In this document: positions 54,946-63,442 of the stretch, one piece after another | How the letters are laid out: each line of letters begins with the position of its first letter | Position numbering within the stretch: the stretch's first letter is position 1 | Assembly: GCA_002255365.1 (NCBI GenBank) | Contig: NCBI01000001.1 | Span: 1-64,000, forward strand | From: Chromatiales bacterium 21-64-14 | GTDB lineage: Bacteria > Pseudomonadota > Gammaproteobacteria > 21-64-14 | Length of the DNA: 64,000 nt | Reading direction: 5' to 3' | Position numbers and translations under genes: made by a program | Notes under the pieces: model-generated | Databases searched by the model: none | What the model saw: only the letters and a program-made list of their open reading frames with translations | Told to the model about the DNA's origin: nothing

Positions 54946-56778
54946 TCAGTCAACGATGTGATAGACAGGCGCTTTCTCCATTTCCCATTGGCCTGACTCG
55001 GGGTCGCGGCGGGACAGGGTCAAAACATGCCAGTTCTCGTCATCCAACTTCAGGTGGTCACCGCGGTAGTAATAGCCCGGCCAACGCGTTTCCTTACGGA
55101 ACAATGTATGCTGCGTCACGCATTCCGACGCGATCACACGGTGCTTGAGCTCCCAGGCACGCTGCAGCTGGTGCAAATCCTCGGCGCCGGTATGTTCAAG
55201 ATCTTCTTGTAGGATCTTCAATTTCTCCAGCCCGAACTTCAATAATGGCTCGTTAGTCATGTAATTGACGCCAATACCGCCAACGTATTCGTCCATGATT
55301 TTTTCAAGCCGCTGCAATCCATGCAAGGGCAAGATGTAATGGGGCGACACCGTGCCACCGACGATTTCGTTGCGATAGATCTGATAGGTCTCCATTGGCT
55401 TATAGATCACCTTGCGGAGATCTTCGATCTGTCTATCGGAGACCTTGACCTTGTCTTTCGCATGATCCTGGATGTACTTGACCGCGGCCTTGGCCGCGAG
55501 ACGGCCCTCCGTAAAAGAACCCGATGAGAACGCATGCGCGGTGCCGCCGAGGGCATCGCCGGCGCCGAACAGGCCCTCGACAGTCAGCATACGGTTGTAG
55601 CCCCAGTAGTATTCGCTGGGGGAAAGATCCTCCGGCCCGCTGGCCCAGGCGCCCGAGCAGGTCGCGTGGGAACCCATCACATACGGCTCGGAAGTCGTCA
55701 GTTCGGGGTTAACGTACTTGGGATCAATGTCCTGCGAGGCCCAGACAATCGCCTGGCTGATCGTCATGCCGAGAAAGTTTTCCCACCCCACGGTTTCCTT
55801 GTGCGGATCCTGGAAGGCCTCCTTGGTGACCATGTGGATGGGGCCGCGGCCCGCCGCGACTTCTTGCAGGAAGGCGTGATTACGCAGGCAGGTCGGCGTG
55901 GGGTGGTGATCGATATACTCGCCGACCATGGCCTTGGTATGTTCATACCATTTCGATTCGTATTCATCCCCGTAGGCATTCTGGGTATAGGTCTTCAGGT
56001 GCAGGAAGTAGGCGCCTACCGGACCATATCCGTCCTTGAAGCGGGCGAGCACGATGCGGTTTTCCATCTGGGTCATTTTCGCGCCCAGCAGGATCGGCAA
56101 CGCATAGGCCGACGCGCTGCTCCAGGGCGCATACCAGGTACGCCCCATACCTTCACCGACCGAGCGCGGCTTGAAAATGTGAGACGCGCCACCGGCACCG
56201 ACGATCACCGCCTTGGCCTTGTACACATGCAGATCGCCGGTTCGGACGTTGAAGCCGATCGCCCCGCCGACTCGATTGGGGTGGTTTTCGTCTCTCAGCA
56301 GATGGGTCACCATGATCCGGTTGTCGATCTTGTCTGCGGATTTGCGCGCAGCTTCCGCGACGATCGGCTTGTAGCTTTCACCATGGATCATGATCTGCCA
56401 TTTACCTTCACGCTGATAATGGCCGGTCTTCGGATCCCGCATGATCGGCAAACCCCACTCCTCGAATTTGTGAACCGCGGAATCCACATGGCGCGCCATA
56501 TCGTACGCGAGGTCTTCGCGGACCATGCCCATCAGGTCGTTGCGCGCATAACGTACATGGTCTTCGGGTTGATTCTCGCCCCACTGCATACCCATATAAC
56601 AGTTGATCGCGTACAGGCCCTGTGCAACGGCGCCACTGCGGTCGATATTGGCTTTCTCCGCAATGACGATTTTCATGTCGCGCCCCCAATAGCGCGCCTC
56701 ATAGGCGGCGCCGCAACCACCCATGCCGCCGCCGACAACCAGGATGTCGCAATCTTCGAATACGGTTTTATATGCCAT
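54946..56778 (-). CDS. aprA: Adenylylsulfate (APS) reductase alpha subunit
   Basis: A 610-residue FAD enzyme subunit that interconverts APS and sulfite plus AMP. The FAD motif is LVVGGGMGGCGAAYEARYW at residues 13-31. Further family features are VIVGAGGASHIFKPRSVGEG, GDEYESKWYEHTKAMVGEY and LFGAGDALGGTAHAFSSGSF. In a sulfur oxidiser it runs in reverse, oxidising sulfite to APS for ATP sulfurylase. The start codon shares one base with the aprB stop (TAATG). No sat gene for ATP sulfurylase is in the window. Confidence 0.96.
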   Translation of the reverse strand: MAYKTVFEDCDILVVGGGMGGCGAAYEARYWGRDMKIVIAEKANIDRSGAVAQGLYAINCYMGMQWGENQPEDHVRYARNDLMGMVREDLAYDMARHVDSAVHKFEEWGLPIMRDPKTGHYQREGKWQIMIHGESYKPIVAEAARKSADKIDNRIMVTHLLRDENHPNRVGGAIGFNVRTGDLHVYKAKAVIVGAGGASHIFKPRSVGEGMGRTWYAPWSSASAYALPILLGAKMTQMENRIVLARFKDGYGPVGAYFLHLKTYTQNAYGDEYESKWYEHTKAMVGEYIDHHPTPTCLRNHAFLQEVAAGRGPIHMVTKEAFQDPHKETVGWENFLGMTISQAIVWASQDIDPKYVNPELTTSEPYVMGSHATCSGAWASGPEDLSPSEYYWGYNRMLTVEGLFGAGDALGGTAHAFSSGSFTEGRLAAKAAVKYIQDHAKDKVKVSDRQIEDLRKVIYKPMETYQIYRNEIVGGTVSPHYILPLHGLQRLEKIMDEYVGGIGVNYMTNEPLLKFGLEKLKILQEDLEHTGAEDLHQLQRAWELKHRVIASECVTQHTLFRKETRWPGYYYRGDHLKLDDENWHVLTLSRRDPESGQWEMEKAPVYHIVD

Positions 56779-57248
56779 TAGTAGTACACTCCCTGTTTGA
56801 ACTTATTTTTTGCCATGACTGGCAGACCCGTATTGATGTTAAGCGCGTCCGGTTCGTGGCAAAGCAACTGGGAGTTCATCGCGTTGCCGTCCGGAACCGG
56901 AAGGTCCGCAAGCCTTGGGATTGCCTCCCCCCAAGGCTTGGTCGTAATCGGCGAAACGAAATTCTTTTCGCGCCCGTCGCGAAATTTGATTCGCCACGAG
57001 ATGGTGCCCTTCTCTTCTTCCCGGCGGACGCGAACGCTATGTCCCAGCGGCGCGAAATCCGCATAGCCGCGACAGTCGATGGCGTTTTGCGGACAGGCCT
57101 TGACACAGGAATAACATTCCCAGCACATGTTGGGTTCTATATTGACAGCGCGCCGGTACGTTGGGTCGATGTGCATAATGTCGGACGGACAAATATCCAC
57201 GCAATGTCCGCAGCCGTCGCAACGAGTCATATACACAAATGTAGGCAT
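56778..57248 (-). CDS. aprB: APS reductase beta subunit (two 4Fe-4S clusters)
   Basis: A 156-residue iron-sulfur subunit: MTRCDGCGHCVDICPSDIM and NMCWECYSCVKACPQNAIDC supply eight Cys for two [4Fe-4S] clusters. The C-terminal part wraps round AprA (KPWGEAIPRLADLPVPDGNA). It passes electrons between AprA and the membrane partner. It overlaps aprA and lies 77 bases after aprM; the three form one operon. Confidence 0.96.
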   Translation of the reverse strand: MPTFVYMTRCDGCGHCVDICPSDIMHIDPTYRRAVNIEPNMCWECYSCVKACPQNAIDCRGYADFAPLGHSVRVRREEEKGTISWRIKFRDGREKNFVSPITTKPWGEAIPRLADLPVPDGNAMNSQLLCHEPDALNINTGLPVMAKNKFKQGVYY

Positions 57249-57325
57249 GTTATTATCTCCCGTGGTTCGGAACCGGTGATCGTTATGTCCCGTACTCGGA
57301 TAATTCGGCTATCGAAATCTATGTA

Positions 57326-58120
57326 CTAATAGTGCCGAGGTAGTTCGCGGTTGATCCCCAGGCCGAACTGTTTGGGTGCGTCGGCCGGCGGCGGCAGGTT
57401 ATCCAACGAACCTTCCGCCTCCGCCACACGTCGCTGAAAAGCCGCGGCGGGCTTGAAGAACATATGGGCGAATTTCGACCAGAGCACGGTTCCGAACAAT
57501 ACCGTGCTGGATAGGACGAACAACGCGAAGAACAATGTCGCCCATGCGCCGGCATCAGCCGACTGCAGGAATGACCAAATCAACGCGAAGCTTGTAGTCG
57601 CCACAAGCGAGAGGATGAACAGATCCGCTCGCACCAGGCGGTACCAAGGATAGCCTTCTGCGGCCACGTCCACTCGGATAAAAAACCAAAACCAGTAACC
57701 ACCTATGCAAACCAGCAGGGCACCCAGGTGCCACAACAGAGGCAAGTAATCAGGCGCGATGGTAACTGGGGTTGGGTAGCCAAACACCAGGATCACGGTG
57801 GTGACCAGGAAAATGATGAAACCGTACATCGTGAGCAGATGGGCAACGCGGCGCCGCGCATTGCAAAACTCACCAGATGCCATGACATCCACCACGGCGG
57901 TTTTCACAGCGATCGATATCTTTTCCCCACCGCCGACTTGACGCTTTGCCATTGCCTTCGAATCTTTCGCGGCAGCAAAAAAATACTTGGCACTCCTCTT
58001 GTGGAGGGTATCGAGTATTGTTCCGCCCACAACCAGGATGGCCATTGCAATGACATACAACTGCATCGCGATGGGTGGAATGAAAGCGGAAAGGTCCGCG
58101 ACGGGATTATGGGTGATCAT
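57326..58120 (-). CDS. aprM: AprM-type membrane anchor for APS reductase
   Basis: A 264-residue integral membrane protein with five or six helices (YVIAMAILVVGGTILDTLHK; LLTMYGFIIFLVTTVILVFG; LFILSLVATTSFALIWSFLQ). It matches the AprM proteins found upstream of aprBA in many sulfur-oxidising proteobacteria, which are thought to connect AprBA to the quinone pool in place of QmoABC. ATG 58120 was chosen: GGAGGAGG lies about 9 bases upstream, whereas the longer frame to 58177 lacks a site. No qmo genes are visible. Confidence 0.88.
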   Translation of the reverse strand: MITHNPVADLSAFIPPIAMQLYVIAMAILVVGGTILDTLHKRSAKYFFAAAKDSKAMAKRQVGGGEKISIAVKTAVVDVMASGEFCNARRRVAHLLTMYGFIIFLVTTVILVFGYPTPVTIAPDYLPLLWHLGALLVCIGGYWFWFFIRVDVAAEGYPWYRLVRADLFILSLVATTSFALIWSFLQSADAGAWATLFFALFVLSSTVLFGTVLWSKFAHMFFKPAAAFQRRVAEAEGSLDNLPPPADAPKQFGLGINRELPRHY

Positions 58121-58315
58121 AAAGTCGGCCTCCTCCTGATGTGACGCTATGGCATAACTACTAATTTGATCATTCATATCTCGCGTTGCGGATCTGGATA
58201 GAGCATAAACGTTATTAATTCAGAAAAATAGTTAAAGTGCTGCCGGCATGTAGGATCGTGCGCCATGTTCTCGAAACCTCGTTAAAAGAATAAAATCTTG
58301 ACGCGAGGTGAACAA

Positions 58316-59000
58316 ATGAAGGCAAAGCAGTAGGTTGGGAAGTGGGCCGGAGGCGTTACAGCACGGGATTCGAGGAACAGGCACTAAGACGTGCGGAGGA
58401 GGACGGCGTAGTGGTGGCAACCCGTGATATGGGGTTGGTCGAGGCCAGATTTATAGCTGGCGGCGGAAGCGGCATGTGGGGGCGATGACGATGGAGGAAC
58501 AAAAGCGCCCTCAGGCCGAGCCGGACCGCTTGAAGCGGGAAGTGGCGCGGCTGGAGGAGAAATGCAGCTTCCTACAAACGGCGTCCGCGTACAGCGCAAA
58601 GCAGTCGAAGAGGGGTGCGCCATGATCGAGCGCCACGAAAGAATGCGTGCGATAGCGCTGATGTGCCGGCGTTTGGATGTCTCACGCAGCGGTTACCACG
58701 ACTGGAGAGACGGCCTGCCTTCGGCACGGGCGCAGGCCAATCAAGGGCTGACGGACGACATCCGGCGGGTGCATGAAAAACACCAAGGCCGTGCCGGCGT
58801 GCCGCGCGTCGCCGCGCAGTTTCAAACCGAAGGGTGGAGCGCGAGGAAAAACCACATGGACCAGCTACGAAATCCGGCGTTCCGGCCGTGGACGTTCCAC
58901 AGCCGCCCGCGCTCCAACCTCGTTCACCACACCGCGGACCCGTCAAGGCATTGGACTTGGAGCAGGGGATGGCCCGACACCCCGCATCGCTATAGACCCT
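58316..59000 (+). pseudogene. IS3-family transposase remnant (orfA and orfB, broken)
   Basis: The first part encodes RRRYSTGFEEQALRRAEEDG and, after a frame change, RDMGLVEARF and EEQKRPQAEPDRLKREVARL (the leucine-zipper region of OrfA). OrfB reads MIERHERMRAIALMCRRLDV, SRSGYHDWRDG and TDDIRRVHEKHQGRAGVPRV; then the frame decays into RPWTFHSRPRSNLVHH. The DDE catalytic core is not intact and at least two frame changes are present. It lies between aprM and yccF and is not mobile by itself. Confidence 0.8.
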
Positions 59001-59139
59001 GCGGCAGCCCTGTCAGCGGGTGGCTCTCGGACCCGTCCGGGCAGAAACTCGTGGCAGAAAGACTCGGGCCGGGATTACCTCTACTAGCCGCGGACTGCAA
59101 ACCGGTAATGCCCATATCCATCCCAGGCGATGACCCCGC

Positions 59140-59523
59140 ATGAGACTAATCGGCAATATCATCTGGTTCGTGCTCGGCGGAGCCGTTATGGGTCTGGCTT
59201 GGTGGGCCACGGCCCTGTTGGCCGCCGTCACGATTGTTGGAATTCCATGGGGCATTGCCGCCTTCCGCATCGGGAGTTTCACCTTCTGGCCGTTCGGACG
59301 CGCGATCGTCGAACGCCACCGGGGTACTGCTGGCGCGAGCCTGAGCGCGATTGGTAACCTAGTCTGGGCGCTCCTCGCAGGCTGGTGGCTCGCACTGGGG
59401 CATCTGGTGTCAGCGCTGCTGTGCGCCATGACGATCATCGGCATCCCGTTCGCGCTCCAGCACGTCAAACTGGCAGCGCTCTCCTTCTTCCCGTTTGGGA
59501 AGGTCATCGTGCCGATCAAGTAA
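59140..59523 (+). CDS. yccF: YccF-family inner-membrane protein
   Basis: A 127-residue membrane protein built of two YccF repeats, each with the pattern GNIIWFVLGG or GNLVWALLAGWWLALGHLVS and the phrase VTIVGIPWGIAAFRI or MTIIGIPFALQHVKL, ending FPFGKVIVPIK. The family occurs widely and has no assigned function. It is complete and in its usual size. The ATG 59140 has a CGATGACC upstream and no strong SD. Nothing in the context links it to a pathway. Confidence 0.88.
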   Translation: MRLIGNIIWFVLGGAVMGLAWWATALLAAVTIVGIPWGIAAFRIGSFTFWPFGRAIVERHRGTAGASLSAIGNLVWALLAGWWLALGHLVSALLCAMTIIGIPFALQHVKLAALSFFPFGKVIVPIK

Positions 59524-59677
59524 TCCGCATACCAACTTGACTCTAGGCAGCGGGCTGACGGAGCGGCGTAGTACCGACCCGTGCCGCGGACTCCCACCCG
59601 CGGCGGTGCCGTTTCGATTCACACCCACCGTGGTTCAGAGACGGAAGGGCTACGGGTTCGAAGGTGAGACCACTGTT

Positions 59678-59695
59678 GGGGCCCTCGTGGGCCCC
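59678..59695. terminator. Hairpin between yccF and tRNA-Glu
   Basis: GGGGCCC-TCGT-GGGCCCC is a perfect seven-base stem with a four-base loop. It lies 21 bases after the end of the minus-strand tRNA-Glu and could end that transcript, though it has no T-run. Confidence 0.4.
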
Positions 59696-59715
59696 GCTTA
59701 CCCGCTTATTGGGAA

Positions 59716-59792
59716 TGGCGTCCCCAAGGGGATTTGAACCCCTGTCGCCGCCGTGAAAGGGCGGTGTCCTGGGCCAGCTAGACGATGGGGAC
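59716..59792 (-). tRNA. tRNA-Glu (TTC)
   Basis: The minus strand folds as a full cloverleaf of about 77 bases: acceptor GTCCCCA with TGGGGAC, anticodon stem-loop CCGCC-CTTTCAC-GGCGG (anticodon TTC), T-arm ACAGGGGTTCAAATCCCCTT. The CCA end is encoded (59716-59718 on the plus strand reads TGG). It and tRNA-Ala lie in tandem downstream of gltX, the gene of its own synthetase. Confidence 0.95.
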
Positions 59793-59842
59793 GAAAACCA
59801 CTACTGCCAAAAAAACGGACTGGGAATCCAGCCCCGGATGTC

Positions 59843-59918
<76 letters not shown>

Positions 59919-59969
59919 GTCGAAAACAAGGCGCGCACTTTACGACAGGAGTCTTTCCCTGTCAAGGAC

Positions 59970-61391
59970 TTACCCGGAGCCACCCCTATTCTGGGCATCG
60001 ATCTGGCGCAACGCCCGATCGATGCGCCGCAGGCTCCGGTCACGGCCCAGCAAGTATACCGTAAGGTCAATTGGGGGCGATACCGTGCCTCCCGTAACCG
60101 CCACCCTCAGCGGCTGGGCCACTTTGCCCAATTTCAGGCCTCGGGCCTCCGCCAGAGCGGTGATCACGGCGTGTACCGCCGGCGGCTCCCAGGACTCCAG
60201 CGCCGCCAGGGCCTCCCGCAATGCCGCCAGGAGCGGGCGCTGTTCGTCTGTCAGGTTCTTGGCGGCCGCCTGTTCATCGAAGGATTCGAACTCCTGATAG
60301 AAGAACACGCTGCCCTGGGCCATTTCCTGCAGCGTCTTGGCGCGGTCCCGCTGGGCGCGGACCACCGCCTCCAGGGCCGGGCCGTCCGACGCGTCTACCC
60401 CGATCCGTTCGAGATGCCAGGCTAGGTGACCCGCGACATAGGCCGGGTCCAGGGTCTTGAGGTAATGCTGGTTCAACCAAAGGAGCTTGTCCGGATTGAA
60501 GGTCGAAGCGGCCTTGTTCACCGCGTGGACATCAAACAACCGGATCAATTCCTCCAGGGAGAAGACCTCTTGGTCACCATGGGACCAGCCGAGCCGCACC
60601 AGGTAATTCAACAGTGCTTCTGGAAGATAGCCATCCTCTCGATACTGGAGGACGCTCACCGCGCCGTGACGCTTCGACAAGCGCTTGCCGTCCGCACCTA
60701 GGATCATCGGCACATGCGCGTAGCGGGGCGGCTCCGCCCCCAGCGCGCGGAAGATATTCATCTGTCGCGGGGTATTGTTCAGGTGGTCGTCACCGCGGAT
60801 CACATGGCTGATCTTCATATCCCAGTCATCCACGACCACCGAGAAGTTGTAGGTGGGTGTGCCGTCGGAGCGGGCGATGATGAGATCGTCCATCTCCCGG
60901 TTCTGAAATGTCACCGGTCCGCGGATCAGATCCTCTACCACCACCACGCCATCCGCCGGATTCCGGAACCGCACCACGGGGGAGACCCCCTCCTGTGGCG
61001 GGCCGCTGCGCTCGCGGCACAGCCCGTCATAGCGAGGCTTTTCCTTGCGCTCCAACTGCCCTGCGCGCAGGGTCTCCAGGCGTTCCTTGGAACAATAGCA
61101 GTGGTAGGCCTTACCCTCCGCCAGCAGCTGTTCAAGCACGGAACGGTAACGGTCAAAGCGCTGAGTCTGGCGGTAGGGTCCTTCGTCCCAACTCAGCCCC
61201 AACCACTGCATACCCTCCAGAATGGCGTTGACGGATTCCTCCGTGGAACGCTCGCGGTCGGTATCTTCGATACGGAGTACGAACGCGCCGTCGTGCCGAC
61301 GCGCATGCAGCCAGGAAAACAGAGCGGTACGCGCCCCGCCAACGTGCAGGTAGCCCGTGGGACTGGGCGCGAAACGGGTCCGGGGAATCAT
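59970..61391 (-). CDS. gltX: Glutamyl-tRNA synthetase
   Basis: A 473-residue class I synthetase that charges tRNA-Glu. The HIGH-type motif is [20 protein letters not shown] at the N-terminus and the KMSKS-type motif is [12 protein letters not shown] near residue 240. [15 protein letters not shown] and [15 protein letters not shown] are further signatures. The ATG 61391 was chosen as it gives the usual [13 protein letters not shown] start; the open frame to 61511 reaches into tRNA-Val. It lies upstream of tRNA-Ala and tRNA-Glu on the same strand, an arrangement shared by many gammaproteobacteria. Confidence 0.96.
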   Translation of the reverse strand: MIPRTRFAPSPTGYLHVGGARTALFSWLHARRHDGAFVLRIEDTDRERSTEESVNAILEGMQWLGLSWDEGPYRQTQRFDRYRSVLEQLLAEGKAYHCYCSKERLETLRAGQLERKEKPRYDGLCRERSGPPQEGVSPVVRFRNPADGVVVVEDLIRGPVTFQNREMDDLIIARSDGTPTYNFSVVVDDWDMKISHVIRGDDHLNNTPRQMNIFRALGAEPPRYAHVPMILGADGKRLSKRHGAVSVLQYREDGYLPEALLNYLVRLGWSHGDQEVFSLEELIRLFDVHAVNKAASTFNPDKLLWLNQHYLKTLDPAYVAGHLAWHLERIGVDASDGPALEAVVRAQRDRAKTLQEMAQGSVFFYQEFESFDEQAAAKNLTDEQRPLLAALREALAALESWEPPAVHAVITALAEARGLKLGKVAQPLRVAVTGGTVSPPIDLTVYLLGRDRSLRRIDRALRQIDAQNRGGSG

Positions 61392-61511
61392 GAGGATAGT
61401 CGGGTCGGGGTCATGGGCGATTTGGCTGGCGCGCAATTGTATCAGAGTCTGAAGCACCGCGGGCGAAATTGACCGGGCCCGTGCCAGGGCCCTACAATCA
61501 CGCCCTGGCAC

Positions 61512-61586
61512 GGGCGATTAGCTCAGCGGGAGAGCACTGCCTTCACACGGCAGGGGTCGCAGGTTCGAACCCTGCATCGCCCACCA
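61512..61586 (+). tRNA. tRNA-Val (CAC)
   Basis: GGGCGATTAGCTCAGCGGGA opens a canonical cloverleaf; the anticodon arm CTGCC-TTCACAC-GGCAG gives anticodon CAC, and CGCAGGTTCGAACCCTGC is the T-arm. CCA is encoded at the 3' end (61584-61586). A decayed integrase begins about 70 bases downstream, so its 3' end is the probable att site of an old island. Confidence 0.95.
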
Positions 61587-61654
61587 AACAAATCAAGCAG
61601 TTGGAGACCACTACACCCTCTGTATGGGTTACTAACTGATTATTTGTCACACTG

Positions 61655-62146
61655 TTGTCACACTCGTTCGCGAATGAACGGGGTGTGGCAGTGGCAACCT
61701 TCCGAAAACGCGGCGCTTTCCAGTGGCAGGCACAGGTCAGGAAAAAGGGCCAGCCACTGCGGACCAAGGCCTTTGAAACCCGTACCCTGGCCGAGCGGTG
61801 GGCACGCGCCATTGACGTCGAGATGGACAAAGGCGCGTCCATCTCCCGCGCCGAGGCCGAGTCCACCACACTCAAGGAACTGCTGGAACGCTACCTGGCG
61901 GAAGTCACGCCTTTGAAGAAAGGTGTCGTACCCGAAACAAACTGCCTGCGCACCCACATGAGACATCCCCTTGCCCAGCGAATTGTCGCCGGCATTCGCG
62001 GGATCGACATCATGGCCCGCTATCGGGACAAACGGCTGCAGCAGGTCTCTTCAGCAACCGTCAAAAGAGATCTGATGATTCTTGGCCATGTATTCGAAGT
62101 GGCCCGAAAGGAATGGGGTGTCCACGTCCACAACCCGCCTACGTAA
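61655..62146 (+). pseudogene. Tyrosine-recombinase integrase, N-terminal remnant
   Basis: The frame reads the arm-binding and core-binding parts of a phage-type integrase: VAVATFRKRGAFQWQAQVRK, KAFETRTLAERWARAIDVEM and VKRDLMILGHVFEVARKEWG. The protein ends after about 160 residues, where a stop cuts it off before the catalytic domain (no R-HxxR-Y residues follow in any frame that I can read). A GTG near 61685 or the ATG at 61655 would be the start. It lies directly after tRNA-Val, the normal position for an integrase in an island inserted at that tRNA. Confidence 0.75.
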
Positions 62147-62484
62147 ACGTGGCGCACCAAACAGTCAAAGACGCCCCGCTGTATGACTCAGCGGTACCCC
62201 CGGATCACAATCAGAAAAACCACGGGTGCATCGCCTCTCGTGTCACCGAGAGCACGCGGTTGCTTTGTACGTCAGCGCACCGACTGCACGCTATCGGATG
62301 GATAAAATCCCCTCAAACTTAGCCGATCGTGGCATCTAATCTGGCGGCGCATGAGTCAGCCACAGAATTCTTCCGGCTGATGCATATTCGACCGGTTCAA
62401 CGCTGGCCGTGGTATGGCATGATCTGTCCACCCCGCCACCATGGCTGCCTGGTGCCATGCGATCACCGTTACAGGAGCGACCCC
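62147..62484. other. Intergenic stretch after the integrase remnant
   Basis: About 340 bases with no recognisable coding signature; the composition is less GC-rich than the core genes. It probably holds debris of the former island and, at its right end, the promoter and AGGAG ribosome binding site of the DUF1328 gene. No inverted repeat or tRNA fragment is obvious. Confidence 0.45.
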
Positions 62485-62649
62485 ATGTTGAATTACGCAG
62501 TAATATTTCTGGTCATCGCGCTGGCCGCCGGGATTCTTGGCTTTACTGGTGTCGCCGGTGCTGCAGTTGGAATTGCCAAGATCCTATTCGTCGTGTTTCT
62601 GGTGCTGTTTTTCGTCTCGTTAATTTACAGCCGGACCGGTCGAAATTGA
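62485..62649 (+). CDS. DUF1328 small membrane protein (YtjA-like)
   Basis: A 54-residue protein with two membrane helices: [20 protein letters not shown] and [20 protein letters not shown]. It fits DUF1328 in length and sequence ([17 protein letters not shown] is diagnostic). AGGAG lies 7 bases before the ATG. The function is unknown; in many bacteria it is induced by envelope stress, often next to CsbD. Such genes here form a row of four tiny proteins. Confidence 0.9.
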   Translation: MLNYAVIFLVIALAAGILGFTGVAGAAVGIAKILFVVFLVLFFVSLIYSRTGRN

Positions 62650-62751
62650 CGCTGGCGAGCTTGACGCAAACGCTATTTATGTTCGGCAAGATAGGCTGCG
62701 TGCAGATGAAGTCCGGCTCTTCCCCGTACCGCCCAATTTGGAGGAGCACAA

Positions 62752-62952
62752 ATGAATAACGACATCATCAAAGGCAAGTGGTTACAACTGCACGGCAAGC
62801 TAAAGACGCAGTGGAGCAAGCTCACCGACGACGACCTTAGCCAGAAGGACGGCCATCGTGAATATTTGGTGGGCAAAGTGCAAGAGCGCTATGGGATCGC
62901 CAAGGAGATGGCCGACGCCCAGGTTGCCGCATTCGAGCGCTCGCTGCGGTGA
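62752..62952 (+). CDS. CsbD-family stress protein
   Basis: A 66-residue hydrophilic protein: NNDIIKGKWLQLHGKLKTQW, then KLTDDDLSQKDGHREYLVGK and VQERYGIAKEMADAQVAAFE. CsbD proteins are abundant in stationary phase or stress and have no known reaction. GGAGGAG is 8 bases upstream. It lies 102 bases after the DUF1328 gene. Confidence 0.92.
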   Translation: MNNDIIKGKWLQLHGKLKTQWSKLTDDDLSQKDGHREYLVGKVQERYGIAKEMADAQVAAFERSLR

Positions 62953-63029
62953 ACAGACGCAAGGCGGGTCGATTACAGACCCGCGAACTGGCGAGATTCA
63001 CCATCGCGTGATCAAAGGGAAACACAATC

Positions 63030-63182
63030 ATGAACCTGCATCTGAGCATTGGGCCACTGGTTTCACTGATTGCTGGTGTACTGATTCTGCTCATGCCGCG
63101 ACTGCTCAATTACATCGTCGCGATCTATCTGATCACCATTGGGCTCATCGGAATCTTTGGCACGGGCGCTCTGCATGCCTGA
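63030..63182 (+). CDS. DUF3096 small membrane protein
   Basis: A 50-residue protein: NLHLSIGPLVSLIAGVLILL, then MPRLLNYIVAIYLITIGLIG. Two helices and the LSIGPLVSLIAGVLIL motif are those of DUF3096. It is below the length of usual gene calls. AAAGGGA lies about 10 bases before the ATG. Function unknown. Confidence 0.85.
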   Translation: MNLHLSIGPLVSLIAGVLILLMPRLLNYIVAIYLITIGLIGIFGTGALHA

Positions 63183-63281
63183 TCCGCGCACACTGCAGCG
63201 ACCCCGTTGAATTCCCGTCAATCGATCCGCGCATAGCGGCAGTCCACCTGCGTCACCGCCCATTGCGCATGGAGGAAACCA

Positions 63282-63437
63282 ATGCTAGGCATGATATTAC
63301 TGATTGTTTTGATTATATTTTTGATCGGTTCAATTCCGAGCTGGCCACACAGCAGAAGCTGGGGCTATGGTCCCAGCGGTGGATTGGGCATTGTTTTGAT
63401 CATCGTAATCATCCTGCTGCTCATGGGCCGCATCTGA
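63282..63437 (+). CDS. DUF3309 small membrane protein
   Basis: A 51-residue protein: LGMILLIVLIIFLIGSIPSW, then PHSRSWGYGPSGGLGIVLII and VIILLLMGRI. The central WPHSRSWGYGPSGG loop between two helices is the DUF3309 signature. GGAGGAAACCA stands directly before the ATG. Function unknown. It forms the end of the four-gene row and faces the Crp/Fnr pseudogene. Confidence 0.88.
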   Translation: MLGMILLIVLIIFLIGSIPSWPHSRSWGYGPSGGLGIVLIIVIILLLMGRI

Positions 63438-63442
63438 GTCGA

